Shown piece after piece: positions 21,331-34,384 of a stretch of DNA of 64,000 nucleotides; positions within the stretch are counted from its first letter, which is position 1; every line of letters starts with the position of its first letter. Location: NCBI RefSeq assembly GCF_039555335.1, contig NC_092642.1, positions 16,893,208 to 16,957,207 of the forward strand. The letters run 5' to 3'. The translations under genes were made by a program, and so were the position numbers. Below the pieces are notes generated by a model. The model did not search any database. It was not told the origin of the DNA and saw only the letters and a program-made list of their open reading frames with translations. The DNA is from Amphiura filiformis (Eukaryota; Echinodermata; Ophiuroidea; Amphilepidida; Amphiuridae).

Positions 21331-22694
21331 CGAGGGGCAGTCAGTATGTTTTAAGAGTTAACTCGTGACGTCATTTGTGGATCGTTTTCATGGCATTTCT
21401 TAATGATTACATAAACACTGTACCTTTGTCTTTCAAATAACACATGTAAAAATTATATCATACACATGATTACGCAACAGCATTAGCATAAAATCAATAG
21501 TCTAGGGACACTGCCAAATCACGCAAAAAGGCGGGCCTTTTAAATTACAGAAAAAACACGTGTTTACAATGTCCGATAACAGCAAAAGTTCAAGGTGCAT
21601 ATGGCTAGTTTTGGGCAGGAATAATACACTAGGTCCTCAGTTTGCATTTGGTAAAATATGAGACTTGCCATTAAACTTTGATAGAAATAGGACGTCTGGA
21701 AACTTCAACAACTTTAGGACTTGAATGGAAGCGAAATTATTCTGCAAAAATGGCGAATATGAAAAAGCAGTTATTACAAATTACATCAATTATCTCCAAA
21801 ATGAAACAGACTAAAATATAATGACTGGTCACGTGTGAGAGCTGGTACTCAGTGCGATGATAACTGGTGCAAATCAAACAACAATCTGCGCATGCGTATG
21901 AAGGATGACCGATACAACATGGTGGAAATGCACAAAAATTGCAAAATTCCATGTAAATAGGGCCTAAAATATTACAAAATGCTATGAAAATTGTAATTTA
22001 AATATTCGTATGAGTTTTTATGGATGATCTCAACCTGAAATGAACAGAAAAGTTTTAAAAATAAATTTCTCATTCAAACGATGGCCTCTCTCTTTGTACC
22101 AGTACTTTTTGTCTAAATGTAACAATGGTAGAATAACAGTTATATTTTAATCACGGATTCAAATATTCTCTAGGGGGACTCCCGTTTAAATGTTTGGAGA
22201 TTAGTCAACAGAACTGGCAAAAAAAAATTATATTTCCATGTTTGCTATTTTTGGCAATATCAAGATTTTTAAAGAAAGAAAAGTCTTGTTTTTGTCAAAA
22301 ATAAGACATATTTGACCACGCATTTTAAATAAACTAAAACCTTTACAGCCCAACAAACATGGTTTCAGGAACTGGTAGTTTGTGTTCTATTACTGTTCCA
22401 AAAGACAGCATTCTCCATTCTTTATTTCCCGAGAAAATATAGAAAATATAGAAAATACAACAATACCTCATTTCAGTCTCTTAATTCCCTTAACAAAAAC
22501 GACTCAATTTCGCCAGGTGACTCTAGACCATTGATTTTATGCTAATGCTGTTACGTAATCATACATGTGATATAATTTTTACATGTGTTGTTTGAAAGAC
22601 AAAGGTACAGTGTTTATGTAATTGAGAAATGCCATGAAAACGATCCACAAATGACGTCACGAGTCAACTCTTAAAACATACCGACTGCCCCTCG
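21331..22694. mobile_element. Mariner-type element, 1.36 kb, long TIRs, in the 5' flank of GST copy 1
   Basis: Terminal inverted repeats of about 180 bp start CGAGGGGCAGTCAGTATGTT and are flanked by TATA on both sides (21327-21330, 22695-22698). Tc1/mariner elements duplicate TA, and CGAGGG-type ends are known in that superfamily. Homologous 5' flanks of GST copies 2 and 3 lack the element and run straight from AAC TGTGTG to AGTAAATAGACC, which gives paralogous empty sites. No transposase frame is seen. Each TIR holds a perfect TGACGTCA. Confidence 0.8.
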
Positions 22695-22710
22695 TATAAT
22701 CATATAATCA

Positions 22711-22869
22711 AGTAAATAGACCTTTGGACATTCCAATTTCTTAAATCCATAGATTATTTATTTAACGTGGCATGCGTCAGCATAATTTTGTTTGAATAGC
22801 TTTCCACCTTAAATCTTCGCGCATGCAAGTCACTTTTTTAAACTATAAACATTTATTTCATTCTTAAAA
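22711..22869 (+). promoter_or_regulatory. Conserved proximal 5' region of GST copy 1
   Basis: The block AAATAGACCTTTGGACATTCC through TTATTTA.TC...CGTGGCATGCGT, then CTTTAATCT.CG.GCATGCAAGTCACT just before the ATG, is kept in all three GST copies (also about 28820-28990 and 35739-35957). Its conservation next to the start suggests promoter and 5'UTR. No clear TATA box is assigned. Confidence 0.45.
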
Positions 22870-25800
22870 ATGCCACAATATAAGCTTATTTACTTCAATT
22901 CCAAGGGTTTCGCTGAGCTACCAAGACTGCTCTTTGCCTACGCTGATGTCGAATATGAAGATTTTCGATTTGCAAATCGGGAGGAATTTTTGGAGAAATT
23001 CAAACCGAGTAAGTACCATCACTATGTACCCGTGCTCTTTAAATCTGTCGTATAGTCAATCGTATAGTCAATTTCCTGAACCTAGAAATTGTCTTTCTCT
23101 TACTCTAGTAATTTGCATTAATCCAAAATGGGCGCCGGAAGCTATCTTGAAAATTTGACTTTTGAACCATTTGCCTTAGAATGATGTATAATACCACTTT
23201 TAAGGGGTTTGTGGTGTGTAGAATCCATTTCTGATGTTATTTTTTTTCATGGTCAGGTGCTAAATGTCAAGTATCCAAGATGGCCGCCGGAAGCCATCTT
23301 GAAAATTGGCGTACGGAGTAATGAGTATTTTGTCTTTATTCCTAATCTGTAGACATGCCAACTGGGAGAGTTCCTGTACTTGAGATTGATGGCAAGCTGT
23401 ACCCCGAGAGTGGTGCCATTTTTCGATACCTAGCGAGAGAATTCAGTAAGTAACATTTTAAAAGCGACACTCAGTGATCCGTCAATACCAAACAACAAAA
23501 TGTCTTTTTTGTTGCACTTTTTTAATATTTACTATAATGTATAACCCATACAATGAATAACCTATGTGGTTTCATTTCAAGAAGTTCTCTAATTCCCGAG
23601 GAATAGGGAATTCTGTGCAAATCTAATCGGAGACTAACGCTTCCGCAAAGACGTGACGTGACCTTTCAGTTTTCTTCATATTTTGTCTGAAAAGAAAGTG
23701 GTTTAAGAGTATTTCCCCGCCTTTTCACCTGTTTTTTTAAGCGACTTTATACATACAGATATGACTCTGAAGGCCCTAATGTGATGTAGCCATATCAATT
23801 ATAAACGCATTATTTTTAATTGTTATATCAGACAGTACAAGTAACATTTTTAAATGTGTGTTAATATACTATAGTGAATTACATAATCTGAAGCATATCG
23901 TCATCTTTTCATGTTTATAGCAGTCCAGAGATGATATGCGATTCCGCATTGATCCATTACATGCAATGTATTGTTCTATTCAAGTAAAAGAGGATTTGAA
24001 TTAATGATCGATTAACAATCATGACAATTTGTCACTAAAACACATTTCGTCACCAAAAAGAATCTATTTTTTTATCAAATCTATAATCACACAACAACCC
24101 ATTCTCTTTTACAACAGGTAGAACAAAATATTGAAAGGGCGTGGTCAGGTGGTGGCTGACATGATCGAGCCGGCAACTTGTGAAAGCGCCCGGCCGTATA
24201 GCATTTTCAATATACTTGGTTAGTTTTGTGGGGTTCATTATCGAACCCCAACGGTTTTAGCATGTATTTATATTATTTATTAACATAGGCCTATTTGTTT
24301 GTGATATTTCAAGCGTTTTAAAATTTCAAAATAATCCCATTCAATAACACGGTTGACGATGAAAATTTACTGAATTTAGAGAATGCAATGCGGCCACCAC
24401 CTGGGCGTGGTCCAATATTTTCATGTTCTGTTTTCAAAACCACTATTAAAAGACTGCGTTTCCAAATCTTGAGCTGTATTGCTCTGCGGTATTGATATAA
24501 AAAAAAAGCAAAAACGTGTAGGCCTATAAATATGTCACATAGGATAGTACATATACCTCGGATGTGGTTACCACAATTCACCACGTTTTGGTCACGATCT
24601 AAACAAAACATATCTCGGGCGTTAGATTTTACTGTGGTAATGAGAAAAATATGAGTGTTCTTAATATAAAAAAAATCCAATTTTTGATGTAGAAAATGGG
24701 GCATGAAGCTGTCGATCGAGCCAAGGACCCTTTATTTTTTTTTTTATAGATGACTATCAAAACCAAAAAGTTTTTTGTGTGTCATTAAAAGATGCTCCAC
24801 ATCAGTTGTACGTGTCACCAAAAGACACAACAGACTATAGCATGTCACTGATATACCCATTCTTGTGGTCTGACATCCCGTCTGACATAATAGACTATAG
24901 GTTTGTCATGTTTGCACATAATACTTGCAAATATTTCATCAACAGAATTGTACGGCAAAGATAATGTTGAAGCCCTTCAGATTGATGGTGTGGTGGAAAC
25001 GATGAATGACATCATGCAGGTCTTGAAAAAAATCTTTTACGAAAATGATGAGGCTAAGAAGGTACGTCTACTTGCTACAATCATGGCAATAATGCATGTA
25101 GCTCAATCCTATGTTACCTTTGTGTTACATAGTAAAAAAATTAAATGTTTCAAACATTTTACCTACACGTCTCATTTGAAGTGGTTCATCTTCCTGAGCA
25201 TTTTGACACCTTTTTCGGTCAAAAAATGTATGAGTGCGGACAAAAACAATCACAAAGTAGGTGGGATTTAACCCCACCTCTTTTTTCCACATTTACAATC
25301 ATTCTGAGCATGTAGTCTTTTAAATGACCTTCTGTGTTTATTTACTTGGTTTAGATGTCTGGGAGTTCATTAAGACATTGTTTACTAGATTCAAATTTTT
25401 AATGATTGATCTTTCTAGGTGATGTACAATGTGAAATGGAAAGCACTGGTATTATTGGACTAATTGGGCTTAGACCTGATGGCTTAGGAAGCCTGACCAC
25501 TGGCCATATTGCGAGAAACCGGCTCCTAGGGGGTTAGCTGTTCAGGGAACCCATTAGTTCGATCGGATGCTTTTTCAAATAATAAAAAAAAAAACAATTA
25601 GTCCTTATTGTTTGATAAAGACGGCATCGTGCTGAAAACCTTTTTGACATCTTTTTCAGACGCGGGTGCGTCCCTCGGGTCTGGCATTCCTTTTGGGAAA
25701 TAGTATTTTGTTCCCGGTTTTTATTGCATAATTGGAAAAACAAAGAAAGAAGCTAGTTTTACACTTTGGTTACAAAAATTAAATATTATGATTGTTGTCA

Positions 25801-27431
25801 CTGTTTTTTACTGGCGGATGATCCAACGAGCAACCATTTTGAGACACCTCCCATCTTTTAAAATGGTAACCGGGTATTCCATAATTCCATATCATCATTC
25901 AAGCTTGACAGATTTTGTCCAGAGGATGATTTAAAGAAGCCCCATCATGCGCTGCAAAAGTGTTATCACTAGAGTTTCAACTGCCACTTTACTTTTCAAA
26001 TCCCATTGATTCTGTGCAAAAGATGTTGTTTTAGAATTGTGTGTGTGTCATTATTACTTGGTCGATTTCAGAACTAAAGTGATGTGTGTTTAAAGGATAA
26101 TTCACACCTTCTGCAGATAACATAAAATGTGAAATCGACCAGCATGTTCACAGCGTTTTTAATCATGCAAATATAACTGTACAAATTCAAATTTAACCAT
26201 GCACTTCTATGTAGCATAGCAGAGCAGTGGTGTCATACTGCTCACCTGCTGCACAGTTAACCAGTGGGGTGTTGGGTAGTACTTAAATCATCCTCTGGAT
26301 TTTGTCTTTATTAGATTGCTTTCATGTTTGCTATTTCTGCTTCTTTACCACCTCTATGCTTGTTCCAAAAATGCAAATATCTTTTTGATGATTTGTTGGG
26401 TGTTCTGGTTGAGCAAATTACTAATTTTTACATCATTTTTTGTTACAGGCTGAACTGCAGAAGAAAGCTGCAGCAGAGGAATTACCAGCAGTGCTTACCC
26501 TTCTCGAGAAGCTCGCTGGTGGCGATGTGTTCGTAGGAGATTCGGTAAGGCCCGGCCATCAGGCCAAATGCTCAATAGGCCTATTAAATAAATATTGTGA
26601 CATCTGAATTCGAAATGCAGCAATTTTAATGTCACGTGGAGTTGCGCAATGAACATGGTGAAACAAGAACATGGTGAAAGTAAAGTCCAACTCATTTTAC
26701 CGAATCAAGAATATCTTAAACCGTTCCTGTATAAATTGGTACTTTCCTGTCGATTATGGGGTGAACATCAATATCACGCCCTTCTTGTTCTCACTTTCGT
26801 CATTTTATATTTACGTCAGGCGGTGATGTAAGCGATATCGCCAATTTTGAGGTCGCCATTGGATTAACACATAATCATGAAATCTTCACAAACAATTCTA
26901 AATTTGTTATGTAGTGTAAAAACAAAATTATCTTACTCTAAAACCGTTGGGGTACGACAATGTATCACACTGTAAGTATGTTAATTTTCCATTTGTAATT
27001 GCTAACCGTGTATTTTGAATGGGGCTGTCAGCCCTGTATCTTCGCCAGCCTCGTACGTCACGTGTTGCGCTTCCTATGCCGCCTGATTTACGTGATAGCA
27101 ATATTCACCCCACCAACGACAGGAAAGTATCAATTATAGGAATGGTCTATACAGATCAGCATGATTATATACTTATGCCATTTTTAAACAGTTCTTTCTT
27201 GAAAAAAAAAATTATTGAATATTTTTTGTCTCACATAGTGGTCACTATTCCATTTTATTGCAGATCACAGCGGCGGACATTGCCTTCTTCAGAACCATGG
27301 AACTCGTCCTTAGCATTGTGACAGGCCTTACGCTTGATAGCTATCCCAAACTGAAGTCTATAAACGACAAAGTGGCTAAAGAACCCAAGATTGCTGCTTG
27401 GCTGGCCAAAAGACCAGACACACCAAACTAG
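22870..27431 (+). CDS. Sigma-class glutathione S-transferase, copy 1 (203 aa, five exons)
   Basis: Exons: 22870-23008, 23353-23445, 24946-25061, 26449-26544 and 27264-27431 (TAG). All have GT-AG borders and phases 1,1,0,0, giving 203 residues without interruption. The N-terminal thioredoxin-like domain begins MPQYKLIYFN, with Tyr8 in the position of the catalytic tyrosine of sigma GSTs and hematopoietic prostaglandin D synthase. The cis-proline segment is R-V-P-V-L-E-I-D-G and the glutathione-contacting E-S-G-A-I motif follows at about residue 65. The all-helical C-terminal domain has the N-capping box S-I-T-A-A-D. Length fits the family (about 200 aa). Likely role: cytosolic conjugation or isomerisation with glutathione. 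The family's Arg14 is Phe here. Intron 3 holds a 9-bp-TSD MITE, and the 5' flank holds a mariner-type element. This is the first of three tandem same-strand genes. Confidence 0.93.
23250..23320. promoter_or_regulatory. YY1-like inverted motif in GST copy 1 intron 1
   Basis: CAAGATGGCCGCCGGAAGCC followed by ATCTTG forms a short inverted repeat around a YY1-type core (AAGATGGCNGCC). A related, weaker one lies near 23127, and the paralogous intron of copy 3 has AAAATGGCCGCCGGGCGCC near 36247. It may be a regulatory site or a repeat relic; similar AAAATGGC motifs occur near 3100 and 5320. Confidence 0.3.
25920..26297 (+). mobile_element. MITE (CAGAGGATGATTTAA family), 378 bp, in GST copy 1 intron 3
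   Basis: The inverted ends CAGAGGATGATTTAA and TTAAATCATCCTCTG are flanked by a perfect 9-bp duplication, GATTTTGTC (25911-25919 and 26298-26306). The interior is shared with copies at 37948 and 54500. Nine-bp duplications suggest a Mutator-like or related transposase. The element carries no coding sequence. Confidence 0.9.
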
Positions 27432-27841
27432 GATACTTTGCATGCACCAAAGGGATGAACACTCCCGCCGAACATTACATGTTGGATTTGACCTAACCTT
27501 AATTTTTAGAAAAACAAGCAGAAGCAGTCGCTTACACATGCCCTTCTTTTGATCGCCCATTGATACACATGCCCCGAGTTTAAGCGACAAGACGCTGTTG
27601 GTGCAGTAACCAATCAGACGTTCGTGTTGAAGTGAATATGAGCAAGAAAACAAATCGATATTATGTTAAGTTGCCGTAGAAGTTGAAGTTGAAGGTGAAG
27701 ACACTTCATTTGGCAAACTCTCTATTACCGCGTAATAGAACAAGCTAATAGAAAAACACTCAAAATCGATTGAAATCTACCATTGTATTCTAGTCCAGTT
27801 TCATCTCATCTCAGCCCCGTACATATACACACTTCAAAACA

Positions 27842-27847
27842 AATAAA
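27842..27847 (+). promoter_or_regulatory. Polyadenylation signal of GST copy 1
   Basis: AATAAA lies 411 bp after the stop, inside a block (AATAAAACACACCAAACAAA) also kept after copies 2 and 3. Confidence 0.6.
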
Positions 27848-27954
27848 ACACACCAAACAAATTATTTCTTGTTTTGTTAATTAAAGTTACATGTTTTAAT
27901 CATGGTATGGGTGCGGCCACACCCCGGGGCCACACATGCGAACTACCTCTGCTA

Positions 27955-28270
27955 CAATGCAACAACGATAACCTTCCTCATAGGCATCTCATTAATGGGT
28001 GAATATTTATAAAGTTTGTTTGTTTGTTTGTTTGTTGTTAATTCATTCATTAATTATCAAACGGCGATGTCGCTGTAGCCCTGCAACAATGATAACCTTC
28101 CTCATGGACATAATATTAATGACTGAATATTGCTAAAAGTTAATTGTTAATTAATTGATTAATTATCAAACGGCGAAGTCGCTGTAGCCCTGCAACAACG
28201 GTAACCTTCCTCATGTGCATCAGAAAATGTACATATTATAATTAATGACTGAGTATTGTTAAAAGTTTAT
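27955..28270. repeat. Short tandem repeat, unit about 110-124 bp, three copies
   Basis: GCAACAA.GATAACCTTCCTCAT recurs at about 27958, 28082 and 28192, each preceded by ATTATCAAACGGCGA.GTCGCTGTAGCCCT except in the first. A (GTTT)n tract lies at 28014-28038. This is intergenic between GST copies 1 and 2. Confidence 0.75.
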
Positions 28271-28991
28271 GTTTTTATTTAATGTTCTTAAGTTAATTAA
28301 TAATTATTTACCTCTTCTTTAAATAAGATAATTAATGAATGGAAACCGATCATTATGCAGATTTATGATTCCTGGCTGATTATGGAAAGCAAAGCAATAA
28401 TTATGAATATTAATTAAATTTACAATTTACAAATGTTCCTCTTCTTCATTAAGCAGTGGCATTATTAATTAAATTACTACAATGTTGTTTTGCATCTCTC
28501 TCGTTCGTTTATTTAATTTGCTGAATTAATTGATTTATTTATTGCACTGAGTTAATCCATACATCATTCAATGTAATCCTATCATCGAGTTTCGCGCCGT
28601 CGGTGTAGCAGGGCTAAAACTAGAGTAGCTTCGGCGACGGCCAAATGTGGTAGGGTATAGTAAAGCTTAGCCATCATTTTTTTCATGGTGTAAGGTGGGT
28701 CGATTCTTTTTGCTCAGATGGTGCGAACCTCCCCCCTTTTTTAAACGGCATAGCACTCCCCCCTTGATATTTAATGGTGTGTCCCTTCGATGAAATATAA
28801 AATGAACTGTGTGAATCAAGTAAATAGACCTTTGGACATTCCAATTTTCTTAAATCCATATGTTATTTATTCAACGTGGCATGCGTAAGTATATTTAGTT
28901 TGATCAGCATTCTACCTTTTCCACCTTTAATCTTCGTGCATGCAAGTCACTGTTTTTTAGCTACCATTTCTTTATTCGATTCTTTATAAAA

Positions 28992-31900
28992 ATGCCACAA
29001 TATAAGCTTATTTACTTCAACGCCAAGGGCCTCGCAGAGCTGCCAAGACTGCTCTTTGCCTACGCTAATGTCGAATATGAAGATTTCCGATTTGCAAATC
29101 GGGAGGAATTTTTGGAGAAAATCAAACCGAGTAAGTATCATCATTGTAGCCGGGCAGTTAAAGCTGCCAGATTTGCAGTAGAGCCAATCCATGTCAACTC
29201 CAGCGATGTGCACCGCAGCACCTCTTCATTTTTTTTCTTTTTCTGTGTGGTGCTAGATATTGGTGAGAAAGTAAAATCCTAAAATTTTTAGCTTCATACT
29301 CCATTTCGTTTTTCTGTGGCAACAAGTTGAAATTTAGGGGGGTCAGCGTAAAAAATGTGTCGCTACGCGAAAGACGATGTTTAGAAGGCCATAAATGTAT
29401 AAAGTGAACCTATACGACTTTGAAAAATATGTATCCTGGGGTACTTCTTTTTGTAGAATTCAAATCTGCCATTGGTGGCACATTCCTGTTATCCCATAAT
29501 GAGCCTATTAGAATACTTTTAGCTGAGTTTTTACCCATGCAAAATCCCAATTGTACATTTTTTGTACATTTTGACCCCCTGAAAACCAATGTCAGACATT
29601 TTCCCCCACCATCAACTTCAGGTACGTTCAGGTCTTGATGGCTTTAACACATCAGTTAGGTTTGCCTACTCCATGGAGTTGTACACATTGTTGATTTCGC
29701 ATGTAATGACTGATGTATCGGGGCGCGCTATACTCTCATTGAACAAAGTTCGCAAAACTAACGGCGTCGTTATTCGCCAACTTGATCATGGGGTCGAATA
29801 TGAACTATTCATAACGGGTCATAACGGATCGATTACTGACCTCATTTTCTAGCTAGCAAACCAACGGGATTTGTCATAGGGTTTGCGTTGCTATAAGATT
29901 AACCGGGAATTTAGTGTCACCCGCTTGCTTTTGAATTTCCACGTAATCCCGTCTGTACAAATGTAATTATTGACCTGATGGTGATGATGTACGGAGTAAT
30001 AGTCGACATTCTGGCCCTGTCTTACATATTCATTAGTGTCTTTAATCCTAATCTGTAGACATGCCAACTGGGAGAGTTCCTGTACTTGAGATTGATGGCA
30101 AGCTATACCCAGAGAGTGGTGCCATTTTCCGATACCTAGCAACAGAATTCAGTAAGTAACATTAAAGGGACACTCGGAGATCCGTTAATACAAATGCCGT
30201 TTTTGTTGCACTTTTAGTGTAGACTACACTGTGTAGTAGCTAAACATACAATTTCATTTCAAAAGAGACCAATCCTGGATATCTGTCATTCTCCTTATGC
30301 CCGAGGGCCTGAGCATAAGGAACTTTGTGCAAAGACTAACGCTTCCTCAAAGACAAACGTTTAGGTTTTTTTTCTTATTTTGTCGACAGTTCTGACAAGA
30401 ATGTGGTTTAAGTTTATTTTCCGCCTTTTCAACCATTTTAAAGCGACCTTAGACATTTTTTTATATCAGTACAAACAACATTTGCAGTATGATCAAGCAA
30501 AATCAGTCTGAAGTAGGACGTATTCAATTTTCAGTTTTTAGGATTGTAAGCAGCATTTACAAAGCTGTATTTTGCAGAAAACCACGTTGAATTTGGGCAA
30601 GCAGTTCAGATATGGGCAGTTAGAGAGTTTCCAAAACAATAGGATATAAAACGAAACATTTCCTTCGTTTGGCTATATCTAAAAATCAGTATATCCGAAT
30701 TCTGACTGATTTTGCTTGATCACATCACATTTGTGAATGTTTGTATATAATTTACTAGAGAATTTCATAATCTGACTCTGAGCCTATCGCCATTCATGTT
30801 TATAGCGGTCCAGCGGATATGCGATTCCGCATTGGTCCATTACATACAATGTATTGTTCTATTCAAGTAAAATGCGATTCGAATTAATGATTAATTAACA
30901 ATTTGTCACTAAAACACATTTCGTCACCAAAAAGAACCTAGTATCAAACCATATCACACAACTACCAATTTTCTTTAACAGCAAGTTACTTTAAACGTTT
31001 TTGGTCACACCATCTAAACAAAACATATCTTGGGTGTTAGATTTCACCACAGACCATTAATGATTTCACTAGGGTAATGAGAAAACTATAAGCTTTCTTC
31101 TAACACTGAAATCTCATTTTTGATGAGGACATGTGGGGGATGAAGCTGTCGATCGATTCAAGGGTCTGACTCTCTGTCTGACATAATCATGATAATAGAC
31201 CATAAGTTTGAACATAAAATTTACTTACAAATATTTCATGAATAGAATTGTACGGCAAAGATAATCTTGAAGCCCTCCAGATTGATGGTGTGGTGGAAAC
31301 GATGAGTGACGTCCGGCCAATCTTGACCAAAATCTTTTACGAAAATGATGAGGCTAAGAAGGTACGTATTCTTTTGTAATTTGTACTTGCTACAATCATG
31401 ACAATATAGTACATCCCAGCAAACACAAAACGTTTCCGACATCATTCGCAAAAGGTTATAAAAGGTTGTCAGAAAAAGTTTAAATGTCGGGTTATATAAA
31501 GGGTATATTAAGAGTATAAAACGTTTTCATAACCTTAAAAAACATTTTTTGATAATATACTGCTCAGCAAACAAAAATGTTTTACAGAAAACGTTTAAAT
31601 ATCGGGTTATATAAAGGGTATAAAAACGTTTTAATCACATTCCAAAAACATTCTTGAAAACTTGATACAAAACATTCTAAACAGAATGTTATTTTGGGGA
31701 GTTGAAAAATATTTTGCGAAAATGTTTGCCCAAAATATTTTCAATAACGTTTTAAAAACGTTTTCATGACCTTTATAATAACCCGACACTTAAATGTTAT
31801 TATTAGGTTTTGAAAAAAAAAACATTTTAAGAACATTTCTGTGTTTGCTGGGTTCAAATATTTTAACATAATGTTATTTAAGTATTGACACAATATATAA

Positions 31901-33979
31901 AAAAAAAAAATTTTACAATAACATTTTTTGAAAACATTTAAAAATATTGTTGTGTGTTTTCATACAAAACGTTTTATAAGGTTATCATGACCTTTATATA
32001 ACCCGATATTTTAATGTTATTAAAACGTTTTTACCTAAACCAAAAACAAAAAATATAACTTATTTAAAACGTTTTAAAAACGTTTTTGTGTTTGCTGGAT
32101 GGCGCTATGTGATGGTGTGTCGTATTGCTACATAGTGAAACCAGTGTGTTTTGACATCCTTATACACCTCAAATAATAAAACTAGAACTTTCATTTTTCC
32201 TATGATTCAGACGAGGGGTCGAAGATCATCATGGGGCCAACATCATGGGGGCCAAAATATGCCAAAAATCGCATAGGCCTACACAGAGGTCAAACTTTAA
32301 AAATTGTCCGATTTCATCGAATCTGGTCGCACATTACTCCCCGTAACATCTCTTATACCTAATCCCCTTTTAGAGTTAATGCAACCAAAGTCCAATAGAA
32401 ATATGTACATGATAACCTTTAACCCATGATTTCATTTCGATTCGGAGGTTATACATTTCTCAAACAAATCATTTTCCTGTTTCTCAAAACATAACATTAA
32501 TTTTATAAAATGTCGTAGTATACAGAAGAGTAGGGCAACCATGGAAAGACAAAACAGAGATTTGTTTACACAAATCATAACAACCATTCATTTTCTACTT
32601 CAAAGTCAACCAGCAAAATAACCAACTCTCAAGCATAGGGTGTTAGCTGTTCAGGGAACCCATAGGTTCGATCGGATAAAAATAATCGGATATCAAATAA
32701 ACAAAAAAGTCTTAATTGCTTGAAAAAGACCGTCACGGCGACACCACCGTGATGAAAATGACACCCTTTTCGACATCTTCGGACGCGGGTGCATGGCAAG
32801 TCACTTTCTGAGTGATCTCCCCAGGTCTGGCATTCCTTTTGCGAAACAGTGTTTTTGTACCTTTTTATTGCATAACTGGAAAACAAAGAAAAAAGCTTAC
32901 CCATTACAATTATTTTAGTTATGATTATTGTCACGTCACCGTTTTTACTGGCGGATGATCCAACGTGCAACCTTCTGAGACTCTTCTCAACTCTTAAAAT
33001 GGTAGCCGGGTATTTCCATAATTCCATATCATCATTCAAGCCTCACATATTTTGTCATTATCATATTGCTTTCATGTTTGCTATTTATTTTAATAGCACT
33101 CTGTGCTTGTTTCAAAAATCCAAAAAATCTTAATTTTGATTAATTTAAGGGTGTTCTGGTTCGGCAAATTACTAATTTTTACATCATTTTTATTACAGGC
33201 TGAACTGAAGAAGAAAGCTGCAGAAGAGGAATTTCCAGCAGTGCTTAGCCTTCTCGAGAAGCTCGCTGGTGGTGATGTGTTCGTAGGAGATTCGGTAAGA
33301 CCTGTTGATCACTAATACTGAATAAACCTACTAAATAAATATTTTGGCATCCAGAATGTTCGAAATGTAAAAATTTGGTGTCACGTGCAGTTTATTTTAT
33401 TGTTGACTGATACGTGTCTAGCAATGAGCTCTATAAACGCGAACATGGCGGAAGTAGCGTCCAACTTATTTTACCAAATCAGGTATATCTTGTACAAACC
33501 ATTCCTAGAATTGGCACATCCCTGCCGATGATGGGGTGAACATCGACATATCGACACGCCCTTTTTGCTATCGCTTTTATTTTATAACCACGTGTTACCC
33601 TGCTCATTCTCGCTTTCGTTATTTTATAATAAATGATATCGAGGTTCACCCCATCAACGACAGGAAAGTATCAATTATAGGAATGGTCTATTCAGATCAG
33701 CATAATTATATAGTTATTTCAACGTTGGAAAAACATTAATGCTATTTTTAAACGTTTGTTATTGAATACTTTTTTGTCTCACATAGTGGTCACTATTCTA
33801 TTTTACTGCAGATCACAGCGGCGGATATTGCCTTCTTCAGAACAATGGAACTCGTCCTTAGCATTATCACGGGCCTTACCCTTGATAGCTATCCCAAACT
33901 GAAGTCTATAAACGACAAAGTGGCTAAAGAACCCAAGATTGCTGCTTGGCTGGCCAAAAGACCAGAAACACCAAACTAG
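28992..33979 (+). CDS. Sigma-class glutathione S-transferase, copy 2 (203 aa, five exons)
   Basis: Exons: 28992-29130, 30059-30151, 31246-31361, 33199-33294 and 33812-33979 (TAG). The exon sizes are the same as in copy 1 (139, 93, 116, 96 and 168 bp), with GT-AG borders and phases 1,1,0,0. Tyr8, the cis-proline segment, E-S-G-A-I and the S-I-T-A-A-D box are all kept. It differs from copy 1 at scattered residues (for example Leu14 for Phe14, and S-D-V-R-P-I-L-T-K in exon 3), so it is a separate functional-looking paralogue and not an assembly duplicate. Intron 3 carries a 684-bp inserted element (31415-32098) absent from copy 3. The unit starts about 6.1 kb after copy 1. Regulation probably resembles copy 1, because the proximal 5' block is conserved. 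Confidence 0.93.
31415..32098. mobile_element. TIR element (CCAGCAAACACAAAACGTTT) in GST copy 2 intron 3
   Basis: CCAGCAAACACAAAACGTTT at the left is mirrored by AAAACGTTTTTGTGTTTGCTGG-type sequence at the right. The interior repeats AACGTTTT, TATAACC and CGACATTTAAATG motifs in both orientations. In GST copy 3 the same place reads AGTACATGGCGCTA without an insert (about 38578-38591), an empty site that leaves only AT duplicated. Internal TGCTGGG and CAGCAAAC copies suggest nested or palindromic growth. Confidence 0.75.
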
Positions 33980-34378
33980 GATACTTTGCATGCACCAAAG
34001 GGATTGACACTCCCGCCGAACATTACATGTAGGATTTGACCTAACCTTAATTTTTTAGAAAAAAAGCAGAAGCAGTCGCTTACACATGCCCTTCTTTTAA
34101 TAGCCCATTGATACACATGTCCCGAGTTTAAGCGAGAAGACGCTGTTGGTGTAATAACCAATCAGACGTTCGTGTTGAAGTAAACCTGAGCAAGAAAACA
34201 TATCGATATTATGTTAAGTTGCCGTAGAAGTTGAAGTTGAAGAAACTTCATTTGGCAAACTCTCTATTACCGCGTAATAGAAGCTAACACTAAACACTCA
34301 AAATCGATTGAAATCTACCATTGTATTCTAGTCAAGTTTCATCTCATCTCAGCCCCGAATACATACATACACACAAGA

Positions 34379-34384
34379 AATAAA
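34379..34384 (+). promoter_or_regulatory. Polyadenylation signal of GST copy 2
   Basis: AATAAA lies 400 bp after the stop, in the same conserved block as for copy 1. Confidence 0.6.

Noticed and set aside
24318-24704. 128-codon minus-strand open frame inside GST copy 1 intron 2
   Set aside because: Intronic, not conserved in the paralogous introns, no motif.
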